Positions 34,643 through 42,918 of a stretch of 64,000 bases of DNA are shown one piece after another. Under the pieces are notes generated by a model, which was not told the origin of the DNA, searched no databases, and saw nothing but the letters and a program-made list of their open reading frames with translations. Every line of letters begins with the position of its first letter. Within the stretch, counting starts at the first letter, position 1. The translations under genes and the position numbers were made by a program. Source of the stretch: Bradyrhizobium archetypum (GTDB lineage: Bacteria; Pseudomonadota; Alphaproteobacteria; Rhizobiales; Xanthobacteraceae); assembly GCF_013114835.1 (NCBI RefSeq), contig NZ_JAAVLW010000005.1:558001-622000 (forward strand). Reading direction: 5' to 3'.

Positions 34643-36202
34643 CTACGGCCGCGTCGACATGTTGGTCGGCGGCCCCGCCGTCCGAATCGGCTCCGCCAGC
34701 CGCGCGAATTCGCACAGCAGCGCACGTGTCTTGCGCGGATCGATCACCTCCTCGACCCAGAATTTCTCCGCGGAGCGAAACGGCGAGCGGAGCTTGTTGA
34801 GCCGATCCTCGATCTCCTTCAGCTTCAACGCCGGATCGTCGGCCGCGTCGATGTCGGCGCGGTAGGCGGCCTCGATGCCGCCTTCCAGCGGCAGCGAGCC
34901 CCAATAGGCCGACGGCCAGGCGTAGCGCATCGAATAGCGGTTGGCCGGCTGATGCACGACGCCGGCCACACCGAACGCGTTGCGCACGATGATGGTGCAC
35001 CAGGGAACGGTTGACTGGTTGACCGCGGCCATCGCCCGCACACCGTGGCGGATGGTCGCCGACTTCTCGGCCTCGAGCCCGATCATGAAGCCGGGACAAT
35101 CCATCAGATAGACGACCGGCAGATGGAAAGTCTCGGCGAAGTCGACCCAGCGTGCCACCTTCTGGCATGCCTCCGCCGTCCACGAGCCGCCATAGTGGAA
35201 CGGATCGCTCGCCAGCAACAGCACCGCGCGGCCCTCGAACCGGGCAAGCCCCGTGATGATTGGCCGGCCGAAATTGGCATTGACCTCGAAGAACGAGCCC
35301 TGGTCGACGACGGCGTCGATGATCGGGCGCATCTTGTAGACCTGGCGGCGATTGCGCGGCACCGCCTTCAACAGCGATTCTTCAGCGCGCTCCGGATCGT
35401 CGCTGCAGGGCGTGGTCGGCGGCAGCTCGTACACCGATGACGGCAGATAGGACAAAAAACGCCGGGCGCGTTGGAACGCCTCCTCCTCGGTATCGACGGC
35501 ATCATCGACGCCGCCGGCGCGAGTCTGGATCTCGGCGCCGCCAAGCTCCTGCTTCGTTAGATCCTGGCCGAGACGCTTTACCACCGGCGGGCCTGCGACG
35601 AACATCGCGGAGTTCCTGGTCATGACGGAATAATGGCTGGCGGCCAGCCGCGCCGCGCCAAGCCCTGCAACCGAACCGAGCCCGAGCGCGACAACGGGCA
35701 CACGCGCCATGTTCGCGGTCGTGAACCAGTACCAGCGCGTGCCGCCGACCCCGCCGGGCAGGTTGGCGGCACCACGGGTCTCGATCGTCTTCACCGAACC
35801 GCCTCCACCCGAGCCTTCGATCACGCGGATAATCGGCAGGCGGAAATCATGCGCCATCTCCTCGGCCATCAGCGGCTTGGCCGAGATCGAGGCATCGGCC
35901 GAGCCGCCGCGCACGGTGAAATCGTCGCCGACCACGACCACAGTGCGGCCGTCGATCCTGGCGCGGCCGAACACGCAGTTGGCCGGCGTCAGGTGCTTGA
36001 GTTCGCTGTTTTCGTCGTACTCGGCGATGCCGGAAATCGCGCCGATCTCGTGGAAGGAATTCTTGTCGATCAGTCTGTCGATGCGCTCACGAACCGTGAG
36101 CCGGCCCTGGTCATGCTGGCGCTTGACCTTGTCAACGCCTCCCATCTCGCGCGCGAACGCTTCGCGCCGAGCGAGCTCGTCGAGCTCCGGCTTCCAGTTC
36201 AT
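34643..36202 (-). CDS. Acyl-CoA carboxylase, carboxyltransferase (beta/alpha) subunit
   Basis: The 519-residue PccB/MccB-type protein fuses both carboxyltransferase halves and transfers CO2 from carboxybiotin to an acyl-CoA. It includes RIDRLIDKNSFHEIG, a first CoA-side crotonase fold with the oxyanion loop (VEGSGGGGSVKTIETRG-like) and LMDCPGFMIGLEAEKSATIRHGVR in the second half. The usual GGARIQE loop is replaced by GGGGSVKTIETRG. ATG 36202 is chosen because longer frames overlap the IclR gene. The acyl-CoA substrate is not predictable from sequence. Confidence 0.85.
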   Translation of the reverse strand: MNWKPELDELARREAFAREMGGVDKVKRQHDQGRLTVRERIDRLIDKNSFHEIGAISGIAEYDENSELKHLTPANCVFGRARIDGRTVVVVGDDFTVRGGSADASISAKPLMAEEMAHDFRLPIIRVIEGSGGGGSVKTIETRGAANLPGGVGGTRWYWFTTANMARVPVVALGLGSVAGLGAARLAASHYSVMTRNSAMFVAGPPVVKRLGQDLTKQELGGAEIQTRAGGVDDAVDTEEEAFQRARRFLSYLPSSVYELPPTTPCSDDPERAEESLLKAVPRNRRQVYKMRPIIDAVVDQGSFFEVNANFGRPIITGLARFEGRAVLLLASDPFHYGGSWTAEACQKVARWVDFAETFHLPVVYLMDCPGFMIGLEAEKSATIRHGVRAMAAVNQSTVPWCTIIVRNAFGVAGVVHQPANRYSMRYAWPSAYWGSLPLEGGIEAAYRADIDAADDPALKLKEIEDRLNKLRSPFRSAEKFWVEEVIDPRKTRALLCEFARLAEPIRTAGPPTNMSTRP

Positions 36203-37109
36203 TCGTATCCTCCGTTTTGATAACCTTGTTGTTGTTATGAGGCCGCGCCGGAAGCGGCTTTCTTTCGATACGGCTGGCGAAGATGTCGCCCTCCGCGCCT
36301 TCGAGCAGGCCGCCGAGCGCGACGCCGAGTTCGAGCATCTGCGGCGCCACTTCCCTGTGCAGCCGCTCCTCGTCAAACATTGCGGAGAGAAGGCCGATCG
36401 TCGCAACGACGAAGGTTTGGTATTGCGGCGACCAGATCGGCACCGCGCAGCCGTTGATGTGCGGGCTCCAGGTGCCGCAGCCGACCACATAGCCATGTTC
36501 GCGCAGGTGACGGCGATTATCTTCGATCCGGGCCTTCAATAGTCCGGCACTTTCCGGGATCTCACGTTCCATTTCCGCGATCAGGGCATCGCCGACCTCG
36601 GTGTCGAGCGCAGCCGTGTAGGCAAAGCCGGCCGCGGTGCTGGTCATCGAGATGCGGCTGCCAGTGCCTTCGTGCAGACCGAGCGCATTCGCGGCACGCG
36701 CGAATTCGAGGTAGACCAGATGGTAGCGGTCAGGAATCACGAAGCCGACGGTGCCCGGCAGTTGATCGGCGACATCCTGCAGCCGTAGCCGGATCAGATT
36801 GCGAAGCTGCAACCCCTTCATCATCGAGGTGCTCATCGCTACCGCGCTTGGACCGATGCGGTATTTCTGGTCGCGCGGCAGATAGACGAGCTGGCCCATC
36901 CGCGTCAGCGTGTGGGTGAGCCGCGATACCGTCGACCGCGGCAGACCACAGCGGCTGGATATTTCCAGATTGCCTAGTCTCGCTTCATGACCCTCGAAGC
37001 AGCGCAGGACGTCGAACGCCCGCGACACCACCTGGATCACATCCCCATCGCCTGCGAGATCGCTGGCGAGCATTCCCTGCTTGCTAAGCCGTTCCGAGCG
37101 TCTTCCCAT
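36132..37109 (-). CDS. IclR-family regulator
   Basis: The 325-residue protein has an N-terminal winged HTH (FDVLRCFEGHEARLGNLEISSRCGLPRSTVSRL) and a GAF-like IclR effector domain (GTGSRISMTSTAAGFAYTAAL and CGTWSPHINGCAVPIW). ATG 37109 is chosen over ATG 37124 because a palindromic operator covers the latter. The last 23 codons, beyond the effector domain, overlap the carboxyltransferase start by 71 bases. It probably controls that gene and the divergent BCCP/TRAP genes. Confidence 0.82.
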   Translation of the reverse strand: MGRRSERLSKQGMLASDLAGDGDVIQVVSRAFDVLRCFEGHEARLGNLEISSRCGLPRSTVSRLTHTLTRMGQLVYLPRDQKYRIGPSAVAMSTSMMKGLQLRNLIRLRLQDVADQLPGTVGFVIPDRYHLVYLEFARAANALGLHEGTGSRISMTSTAAGFAYTAALDTEVGDALIAEMEREIPESAGLLKARIEDNRRHLREHGYVVGCGTWSPHINGCAVPIWSPQYQTFVVATIGLLSAMFDEERLHREVAPQMLELGVALGGLLEGAEGDIFASRIERKPLPARPHNNNKVIKTEDTNELEAGARRARSARSVRARDGRR

Positions 37110-37122
37110 TGTTATGGTCTCC

Positions 37123-37139
37123 ATTCCGCCCTGCGGAAT
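37123..37139. promoter_or_regulatory. Candidate IclR operator
   Basis: ATTCCGC-CCT-GCGGAAT is a perfect 7+3+7 palindrome in the IclR/BCCP divergent region, the form expected of IclR-type half-sites. A degenerate second copy (TTCCACTTGCAGAA) starts at 37144. Occupancy would repress the IclR gene and affect the divergent BCCP promoter. Confidence 0.6.
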
Positions 37140-37244
37140 AAAATTCCACTTGCAGAACAAACTACCTCAGGCAATCTGCCGCCACAACAAAAAGCCGTTC
37201 ACGAGGACAACGAGGTCCGTCAGACGGTCCCCGGGAGAACGGAT

Positions 37245-37466
37245 ATGCCAGAGATCAAGATTGTCACCGAAGTCGCCGGGCGCGTGTGTGCGCTTCCCAT
37301 CGCAACCGGCGGCAATGTCGGCGACGGCGACGAGATCGCTTTCGTTGAGGCCATGAAGATGGAAATTCCGGTCACGTCGACGACGGCAGGAAAAATCAAG
37401 GCGATCCTGGTCAAGCTCGACGACGTCATTGCAGAGGGACAGGTCGTCGCGATCATCGAAGCTTAA
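37245..37466 (+). CDS. Biotin carboxyl carrier protein, single-domain
   Basis: The 73-residue protein is just the lipoyl/biotinyl domain. EAMKMEIPV contains the biotin-accepting K38, flanked by the standard MKM. It lacks the N-terminal Pro/Ala linker and the thumb of AccB. GGGAG is 7 bases upstream of ATG 37245. A single-domain carrier pairs with a carboxyltransferase, presumably the one at 34643, and needs a biotin carboxylase that is not encoded in this window. Confidence 0.88.
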   Translation: MPEIKIVTEVAGRVCALPIATGGNVGDGDEIAFVEAMKMEIPVTSTTAGKIKAILVKLDDVIAEGQVVAIIEA

Positions 37467-37624
37467 CCGGATCACGGCATGCATTTGCGCGTGATCAGTT
37501 CCGCGACAATCTGTCCAGCTTTGATGTTGACGTGCGTGTACCTAACGTTGCCATCGCTAGCCGCCGATGACATGATCAGCGCTAACGAGAGATTTCGCAT
37601 CGCGAAACAATCTGAGGGGAAAAT

Positions 37625-38788
37625 ATGATTCATCGGTTGAAGGCGCTTGCGCCAATCGCTCTTGCAGGCATTTCGGTGCTGGCCTTGCCGTCGGCTTACG
37701 CCGAAGACGTTAAATTGCCGCCCACCATGGTGGTGACCGCCTACGACACCGGCACCGCGGGCTTCAACATGGCCGTCGCCGTCGGCAAGATGATGAAGGA
37801 CAAATATGGCACCGACGTCCGCGTGCTGCCCGCCGGCAACGACGTGGCGCGGCTGGCGCCGCTGCGCGCCAAGCGCGCGGCCATGTCCGCAATGGGTTCC
37901 GGCACCTATTTCGCCCAGGAAGGCGTGTTCGAGTTCGGCACCAAGGAATGGGGTCCGCAGCCCCTGCAGCTCGTATTGTCATCGGTCGACTGCAATGCCG
38001 GCTCGCTCGGCGTCGCCAAGGATACCGGGGTGACCGAGATCAAGCAACTCCGGGGCAAGCGCGTCGGCTTCGTGGTCGGCTCGCCGGCACTGAACCAGAA
38101 CGCGCTCGCCATCCTCGCCTTCGGCGACCTCAAGCAAAGCGATGTCAAGACGGTCGAGTTCTCGAGCTACGGCGCGATGTGGAAGGGCATGATCAACAAC
38201 GACGTGGATGCGGCCTTCGCCACCACCATCACCGGCCCGGCCAAGGAGCTGGAGACCTCGCCGCGCGGCATCATCTGGCCGCCGCTTCCGCACAACGACA
38301 AGGCGGGCTGGGAGCGCGTGAAGAAGGTCGGGTCGTTCTTCTTCCCGCATGTCGCGACCTGCGGCGCCGGCATCTCCAAGGACAAGCCGATCGAGCTTGG
38401 CAACTATCCCTACCCGATCTTCATTGTGTATGCCTCGTTGCCCACGGACGAGGTCTATTCCACCACCAAGGCGATGATCACGGGCTATGACGCCTATAAG
38501 GATTCGGCGCCGGGTGCGGCAGGCCTTGCGGCCGACCGCCAGACCAAGAACTGGGTGGTTCCCGTGCATCCAGGCGCGGCGAAGGCGCTCAAGGAAGCCG
38601 GCCAATGGACCGACGAGCAGGAAGCCCACAACAAGGGATTGCTCAAGCGGCAGGAAGTGCTGGCGGCAGCCTGGGCGGCCTACGGCAAATCCAATCCGCC
38701 GTCGGACGACAAGGCGTTTCAGGACGGCTGGATGAAGGCGCGCGCCGCGGCGCTGGCCAAGGCGAATATGCCGAACGGCTTTGAATAG
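37625..38788 (+). CDS. TAXI-family TRAP solute-binding protein
   Basis: The 387-residue periplasmic protein starts with a Sec signal peptide (cleavage after SAYA near residue 27). The TAXI-type fold follows, with TAYDTGTAGFNMAVAVGKMM and the loop GKRVGFVVGSPALNQNALAIL. TAXI proteins of known function bind dicarboxylates or glutamate, which is only a guide. The gene lies 47 bases upstream of the fused TRAP permease gene. The C-terminal extension WAAYGKSNPPSDDK is common in this group. Confidence 0.88.
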   Translation: MIHRLKALAPIALAGISVLALPSAYAEDVKLPPTMVVTAYDTGTAGFNMAVAVGKMMKDKYGTDVRVLPAGNDVARLAPLRAKRAAMSAMGSGTYFAQEGVFEFGTKEWGPQPLQLVLSSVDCNAGSLGVAKDTGVTEIKQLRGKRVGFVVGSPALNQNALAILAFGDLKQSDVKTVEFSSYGAMWKGMINNDVDAAFATTITGPAKELETSPRGIIWPPLPHNDKAGWERVKKVGSFFFPHVATCGAGISKDKPIELGNYPYPIFIVYASLPTDEVYSTTKAMITGYDAYKDSAPGAAGLAADRQTKNWVVPVHPGAAKALKEAGQWTDEQEAHNKGLLKRQEVLAAAWAAYGKSNPPSDDKAFQDGWMKARAAALAKANMPNGFE

Positions 38789-38835
38789 TGCTGCCTCACT
38801 CGCTTCGGATCTAAGGCGAATACCGTCTAGGGGGA

Positions 38836-40902
38836 ATGATGTCACCTGCTGCGAGTGAGAGCGTAGCTGCGCCTGCACAACGAATCGAGTTCGACGACCC
38901 GCATGCCAACATGCAGGAAGCCGAAGTCACGCGGGTGCGAACGTTGCGCGGGGCGTGGCGTTGGGTGCTGGTGGTCGCGACCGCCGTAACCATCCTGCTG
39001 TGCATCAACCAGCAATTCTCGCTGCGCTTCTTCCTCGGCTACACGCAGCTCAACACCGAGTACTTCTACCTCCTGATCGCGCTGATGCTGCCGTTCACGT
39101 TCCTGATCTTTCCAGGAACCGAGCGTTCGCCGCTCGACCGAATTCCCTGGTACGACATCCTGCTTTTTGTCCTCACGTTCGCCTGCGCCATCATCCTGAT
39201 GCGCAGCGTCCGCAAGGCGGCTGAAGCTGGCTGGGAATTCGGCGGTGCGCCAACCTACGTGATCGTTGCCGGCGTCATCATGTGGGTCGTGCTGATGGAA
39301 GCCTTGCGGCGCACCGGCGGATGGAGCCTGCTGCTGAGCGTGCTGCCGTTTACGGTCTATCCCCTGTTTGCCGACGCGAAGTGGCTGGGACCGTTTCGCG
39401 GCACCCAATCGACGCTCGAACAGGCAACGGCGTACCACGTGCTATCCGGCGAAAGCCTGCTCGGCATCCCGATCCAGGCCTTCGCCGATACCGTGATCGG
39501 CTTTCTGGTATTCGGCACCGCGCTGATGATGACGGGCGCGGGAAAATTCTTCATCAACATCGCTTTTGCTCTGTGCGGCACCTTCCGCGGCGGCGCGGCA
39601 AAAGTCTGCATCTTCGCCTCCGGTCTGCTCGGCATGATGTCGGGCTCGATCATCTCCAACGTGCTGACCGCGGGCACAATGACCATTCCGGTGATGAAGA
39701 AGAGCGGTTTCCGCGCCTCCTATGCCGGCGCGATCGAGGCCTGCGCGTCAACCGGCGCGGTGCTGGCGCCGCCGGTGATGGGCGCAACCGCGTTCGTGAT
39801 CGCGCAATTCCTCAACGTCAGCTACGCGGACGTCGCGCTTGCTGCGATCATTCCGGCGGCGCTCTACTACATCGGCCTGTTCATGCAGGTGGACTCTTAC
39901 GCGGCCCGCCACGGCCTGAAGGGCATTCCGCGCTCCGAACTGCCGAAGGTCTGGGACACGATCAAGGCCGGCTGGTACTACGTCTTCGTGATCGCGCTGC
40001 TGATCGTGATGCTCCTGTACTTCAAGCGCGAAAGCCACGCACCGTTCTACGCCACTGCGCTTCTTTTGGTGCTGAACCAGATCTTCTCGAAGGAAACCCG
40101 CTGGACGTCTGCGACGGTCAGCAAGTTCCTTGAGGTCAACGGCCGCACCTTCGTCGAGCTGGTCGGCATTCTCGCCGGCTGCGGCCTTCTGATCGGTGCG
40201 TTCTCGATGACCGGTGTGGTCTCCAGCCTTGCCAACGATCTGCTCAGGATCGCCGGCGACAATGCCCTCCTGCTGCTCGTGATGTGCGCCTTTACCAGTC
40301 TTGTGCTCGGGCTCGGACTGACGACGACCGCCTGCTACATCTTCCTTGCCATTCTGGTGGCACCGGCGCTGGAGAAGCTCGGCCTCAACCGCATGGCGGT
40401 GCACATGTTCATCTTCTACTGGGGCATGCTGTCCTCGATCACGCCACCGGTCGCCATCGCTTCCTTTGCCGCAGCCGGCATCGCCGGCTCACCAGCGATG
40501 AAGACAGGGTGGGAATCGATGTGGGTCGGCAGCATCATCTACTTCATTCCGTTCTTCTTCGTCCTGAATCCGGCGCTGGTGCTGCAGGGACCGAACCCCT
40601 ATCTCGAAGGGCTTGGGCTGATGGCGCTGGCGGGCTTCGGCACGCTGTTCATCTGCGGCGGCATCCAGGGCTACCAGGCCTTTGTCGGCGACCTCAGGGG
40701 TGCCGGCGCGCTGGAATGGCCGCTTCGGGTATTGCTGATCATCGGCGGCTTCGTGGTGGCTACGCCCGGTGGCGGTATCATGCCGCTGTCGCAGATGCAG
40801 GTCACGTTGATCGGCCTTGCCATCCTCGTTCCCACCGTGCTGGTCGCGCTCGCCCTGATACGGCGGCAGACACCGATGCCGAACCAGTTGCGCGCACCCT
40901 GA
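38836..40902 (+). CDS. Fused TRAP transporter permease (4TM/12TM)
   Basis: The 688-residue inner-membrane protein joins a small DctQ-like 4-TM unit (about 1-200) to a large DctM-like 12-TM unit. The large subunit shows GMMSGSIISNVLTAGTMTIPVMKK and GLGLTTTACYIFLAILVAPALE, the duplicated TRAP-T hairpin motifs. It is driven by the sodium or proton gradient and partners the TAXI protein. Adjacent ATG codons at 38836 and 38839 follow AGGGGGA. The C-terminal hydrophobic tail (ALEWPLRVLLIIGGFVVATPGGG) is typical of the fused form. Confidence 0.9.
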   Translation: MMSPAASESVAAPAQRIEFDDPHANMQEAEVTRVRTLRGAWRWVLVVATAVTILLCINQQFSLRFFLGYTQLNTEYFYLLIALMLPFTFLIFPGTERSPLDRIPWYDILLFVLTFACAIILMRSVRKAAEAGWEFGGAPTYVIVAGVIMWVVLMEALRRTGGWSLLLSVLPFTVYPLFADAKWLGPFRGTQSTLEQATAYHVLSGESLLGIPIQAFADTVIGFLVFGTALMMTGAGKFFINIAFALCGTFRGGAAKVCIFASGLLGMMSGSIISNVLTAGTMTIPVMKKSGFRASYAGAIEACASTGAVLAPPVMGATAFVIAQFLNVSYADVALAAIIPAALYYIGLFMQVDSYAARHGLKGIPRSELPKVWDTIKAGWYYVFVIALLIVMLLYFKRESHAPFYATALLLVLNQIFSKETRWTSATVSKFLEVNGRTFVELVGILAGCGLLIGAFSMTGVVSSLANDLLRIAGDNALLLLVMCAFTSLVLGLGLTTTACYIFLAILVAPALEKLGLNRMAVHMFIFYWGMLSSITPPVAIASFAAAGIAGSPAMKTGWESMWVGSIIYFIPFFFVLNPALVLQGPNPYLEGLGLMALAGFGTLFICGGIQGYQAFVGDLRGAGALEWPLRVLLIIGGFVVATPGGGIMPLSQMQVTLIGLAILVPTVLVALALIRRQTPMPNQLRAP

Positions 40903-40924
40903 TTGCGTTGCACAAGAGGAGGCG

Positions 40925-42784
40925 ATGAAACCATCGCCTTCTCCGTTCACGACCACGCCCCTCGCCTGGACCCGTTCAAAACCGCCCTTGCTGCGGTTTC
41001 TCAACGCCTGTCACGCAGATTTCGCGCCAGAAGACAGCGGCGCGGTCGCCGATTACATCCCGGAACTCAGCAAGGCCGACCCTGACCATTTTGGCATCAG
41101 CCTCGCCACCCTCGACGGCCACGTCTACGAGGTCGGCGACACGCAGGTCCCCTTCACCATCCAGTCGATGTCGAAGCCGTTTGTGTTCGCGCTGGCGCTG
41201 GACACGCTGGGAGCAGCCCGGGTCGAAAGCGTCATCGGCGTCGAGCCTTCGGGCGATCCCTTCAACTCGATCCGCCTCAACGCCGAGAACCATCCCTTTA
41301 ACCCGATGGTCAATGCCGGCGCGATCGCCTGCTCCGGCCTGATCCACGAGGCCAAGGGCGATGCCGCGTTCGAATATATCCGGCAGGCGCTGGGGCGATT
41401 TGCCGGGCGCGAACTCGACGTCGACGACGCCGTCTATGCTTCCGAAAGTGCGACCGGTGATCGTAACCGCGCGATCGGCTATCTCCTGCGCACCAATGGC
41501 GTCATCAAGGACAATGTGGCCGCCGTGCTGGAGGTCTATTTCCGGCAATGCGCCATCCTGGTAACGGCGCGCGATATCGCCGTGATGGCGGCCACCCTCG
41601 CCAATCGCGGCATCAATCCGTTGACCGGCGAACAGGTGATGAGCGCCTACGCCATCTCCCGCACGCTCTCCGTCATGACCAGTTCCGGCATGTATGATTA
41701 CGCCGGCGAATGGATCTATCGGATCGGCATTCCCGCCAAGAGCGGCGTCGGCGGCGGCATTCTCGCAGCCCTACCGGCGCGGCTCGGGCTCGGCAGCTAT
41801 TCGCCAAGGCTCGATAAGCACGGCAACAGTGTGCGGGGCATCAAGGTCTGCGAGGCGCTCTCGGCGCATTACGACCTGCACATGCTCAACCGCAGCGACG
41901 ACGCGCGCAACAGCATCATCGCCGATTACGACATCGGCAGCAGCCCCTCCCGGCGCGTGCGGCGCGCGCAGGAGCAGAACATCCTCGCCCCGCACCACCA
42001 GGAAGTCCGCGTGATCGAGCTGGTGGGGACGCTGTCGTTTTCCAACGTCGACTACGTCTCGCGCCAGCTCGCCGCCAAGCCGCGGCCGCAGCTTGTCATC
42101 TTCGACCTGCGCCGCGTGACGGCGATGACGCGAGCCGGCGCCCGACTGCTCGCCGAGGAATTCCGCGAGCTCGCCGCCCACCACGTCACCGTGATTCTAT
42201 CCGGCATCAGGCGTTCGTCGCCCGACTGGAAAATGCTCGCGGAATGGACCGAAGGCCTCACCAACATCCGCAACTATTATCTGCTCGATGCCGCCATCGA
42301 ATGGGCGGAAGACCAGGTGGTGTACCGCTACGGCGGCGCGATCGATTTTTTCGAAGCGACCGAACTGTCCGAACAGTCGCTGCTGGCGGGATTGACGGCG
42401 GAGGAACTGACCGATCTCGCTTCGCTCGTCTCGATCAGGACCTATCAGACCGGTGAGAAGATCATCAGCGCGGGCGACGCCGCGACATCGCTGTTCTTCC
42501 TGCGGAGCGGCGCAGTTCACGTCACCCTGCCTGACGGCGTTCGTCTCGCGACGCTGACGGCCGGAATGCCCTTTGGCGAAATGGCATTGCTAGAGCCGCA
42601 ACGCTCGGCCGACGTGCTGGCCGATATGGCTGCGACCGCTTACGAAATCCCGCTTCGCGATTTCGAACGGTTTCGGAAACAGCACCCGCGTGCTGGCGAG
42701 CGCATCATGCGCAATCTCGCGCAATTGCTGGCTGATCGCCTGATCATGGCCAACGCTAAATTGGATTTGCTGACGTCGGGGTAA
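40925..42784 (+). CDS. glsA: Glutaminase A fused to STAS and cyclic-nucleotide-binding domains
   Basis: The 619-residue protein begins with a beta-lactamase-fold glutaminase (about 25-310) that hydrolyses glutamine to glutamate. The catalytic SxxK is S81-MS-K84, and NPMVNAGAIACSGL and SGVGGGI also match. Residues about 360-450 are a STAS domain (RVIELVGTLSFSNVDYV; VIFDLRRVTAMTRAGARLL), and about 470-600 a cyclic-nucleotide-binding domain with FGEMALL (550-556) and RSADV (560-564), the complete phosphate-binding cassette. Ligand control of the enzyme is likely. It lies 22 bases after the permease, suggesting one operon. Confidence 0.92.
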   Translation: MKPSPSPFTTTPLAWTRSKPPLLRFLNACHADFAPEDSGAVADYIPELSKADPDHFGISLATLDGHVYEVGDTQVPFTIQSMSKPFVFALALDTLGAARVESVIGVEPSGDPFNSIRLNAENHPFNPMVNAGAIACSGLIHEAKGDAAFEYIRQALGRFAGRELDVDDAVYASESATGDRNRAIGYLLRTNGVIKDNVAAVLEVYFRQCAILVTARDIAVMAATLANRGINPLTGEQVMSAYAISRTLSVMTSSGMYDYAGEWIYRIGIPAKSGVGGGILAALPARLGLGSYSPRLDKHGNSVRGIKVCEALSAHYDLHMLNRSDDARNSIIADYDIGSSPSRRVRRAQEQNILAPHHQEVRVIELVGTLSFSNVDYVSRQLAAKPRPQLVIFDLRRVTAMTRAGARLLAEEFRELAAHHVTVILSGIRRSSPDWKMLAEWTEGLTNIRNYYLLDAAIEWAEDQVVYRYGGAIDFFEATELSEQSLLAGLTAEELTDLASLVSIRTYQTGEKIISAGDAATSLFFLRSGAVHVTLPDGVRLATLTAGMPFGEMALLEPQRSADVLADMAATAYEIPLRDFERFRKQHPRAGERIMRNLAQLLADRLIMANAKLDLLTSG

Positions 42785-42790
42785 CCTTCC

Positions 42791-42908
42791 GTGTCCCGGA
42801 CGCGGAGCAGCGTTCTTCACGCTGCTCCGCAGAGCCGGGACCCACCACCGCCGCAGTGGACCCCGGATCAGCAGCGCATCGCTCCGCGCTGCGCAGCGTC
42901 CGGGGAAC
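42791..42908. terminator. Nested hairpin element between convergent glsA and tex
   Basis: GCGGAGCAGCG (42802-42812) and CGCTGCTCCGC (42820-42830) make an exact 11-bp stem with a 7-base loop just past the glsA stop. Outer arms CCCGGACGC (42795-42803) and GCGTCCGGG (42896-42904) pair around the whole element. It is probably a bidirectional terminator built from an interspersed repeat. Confidence 0.6.
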
Positions 42909-42918
42909 GCCCAAGCGC

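Noticed and set aside
35633..36220. Plus-strand frame opposite the carboxyltransferase
   Set aside because: Antisense to a strongly conserved gene with no start signal.
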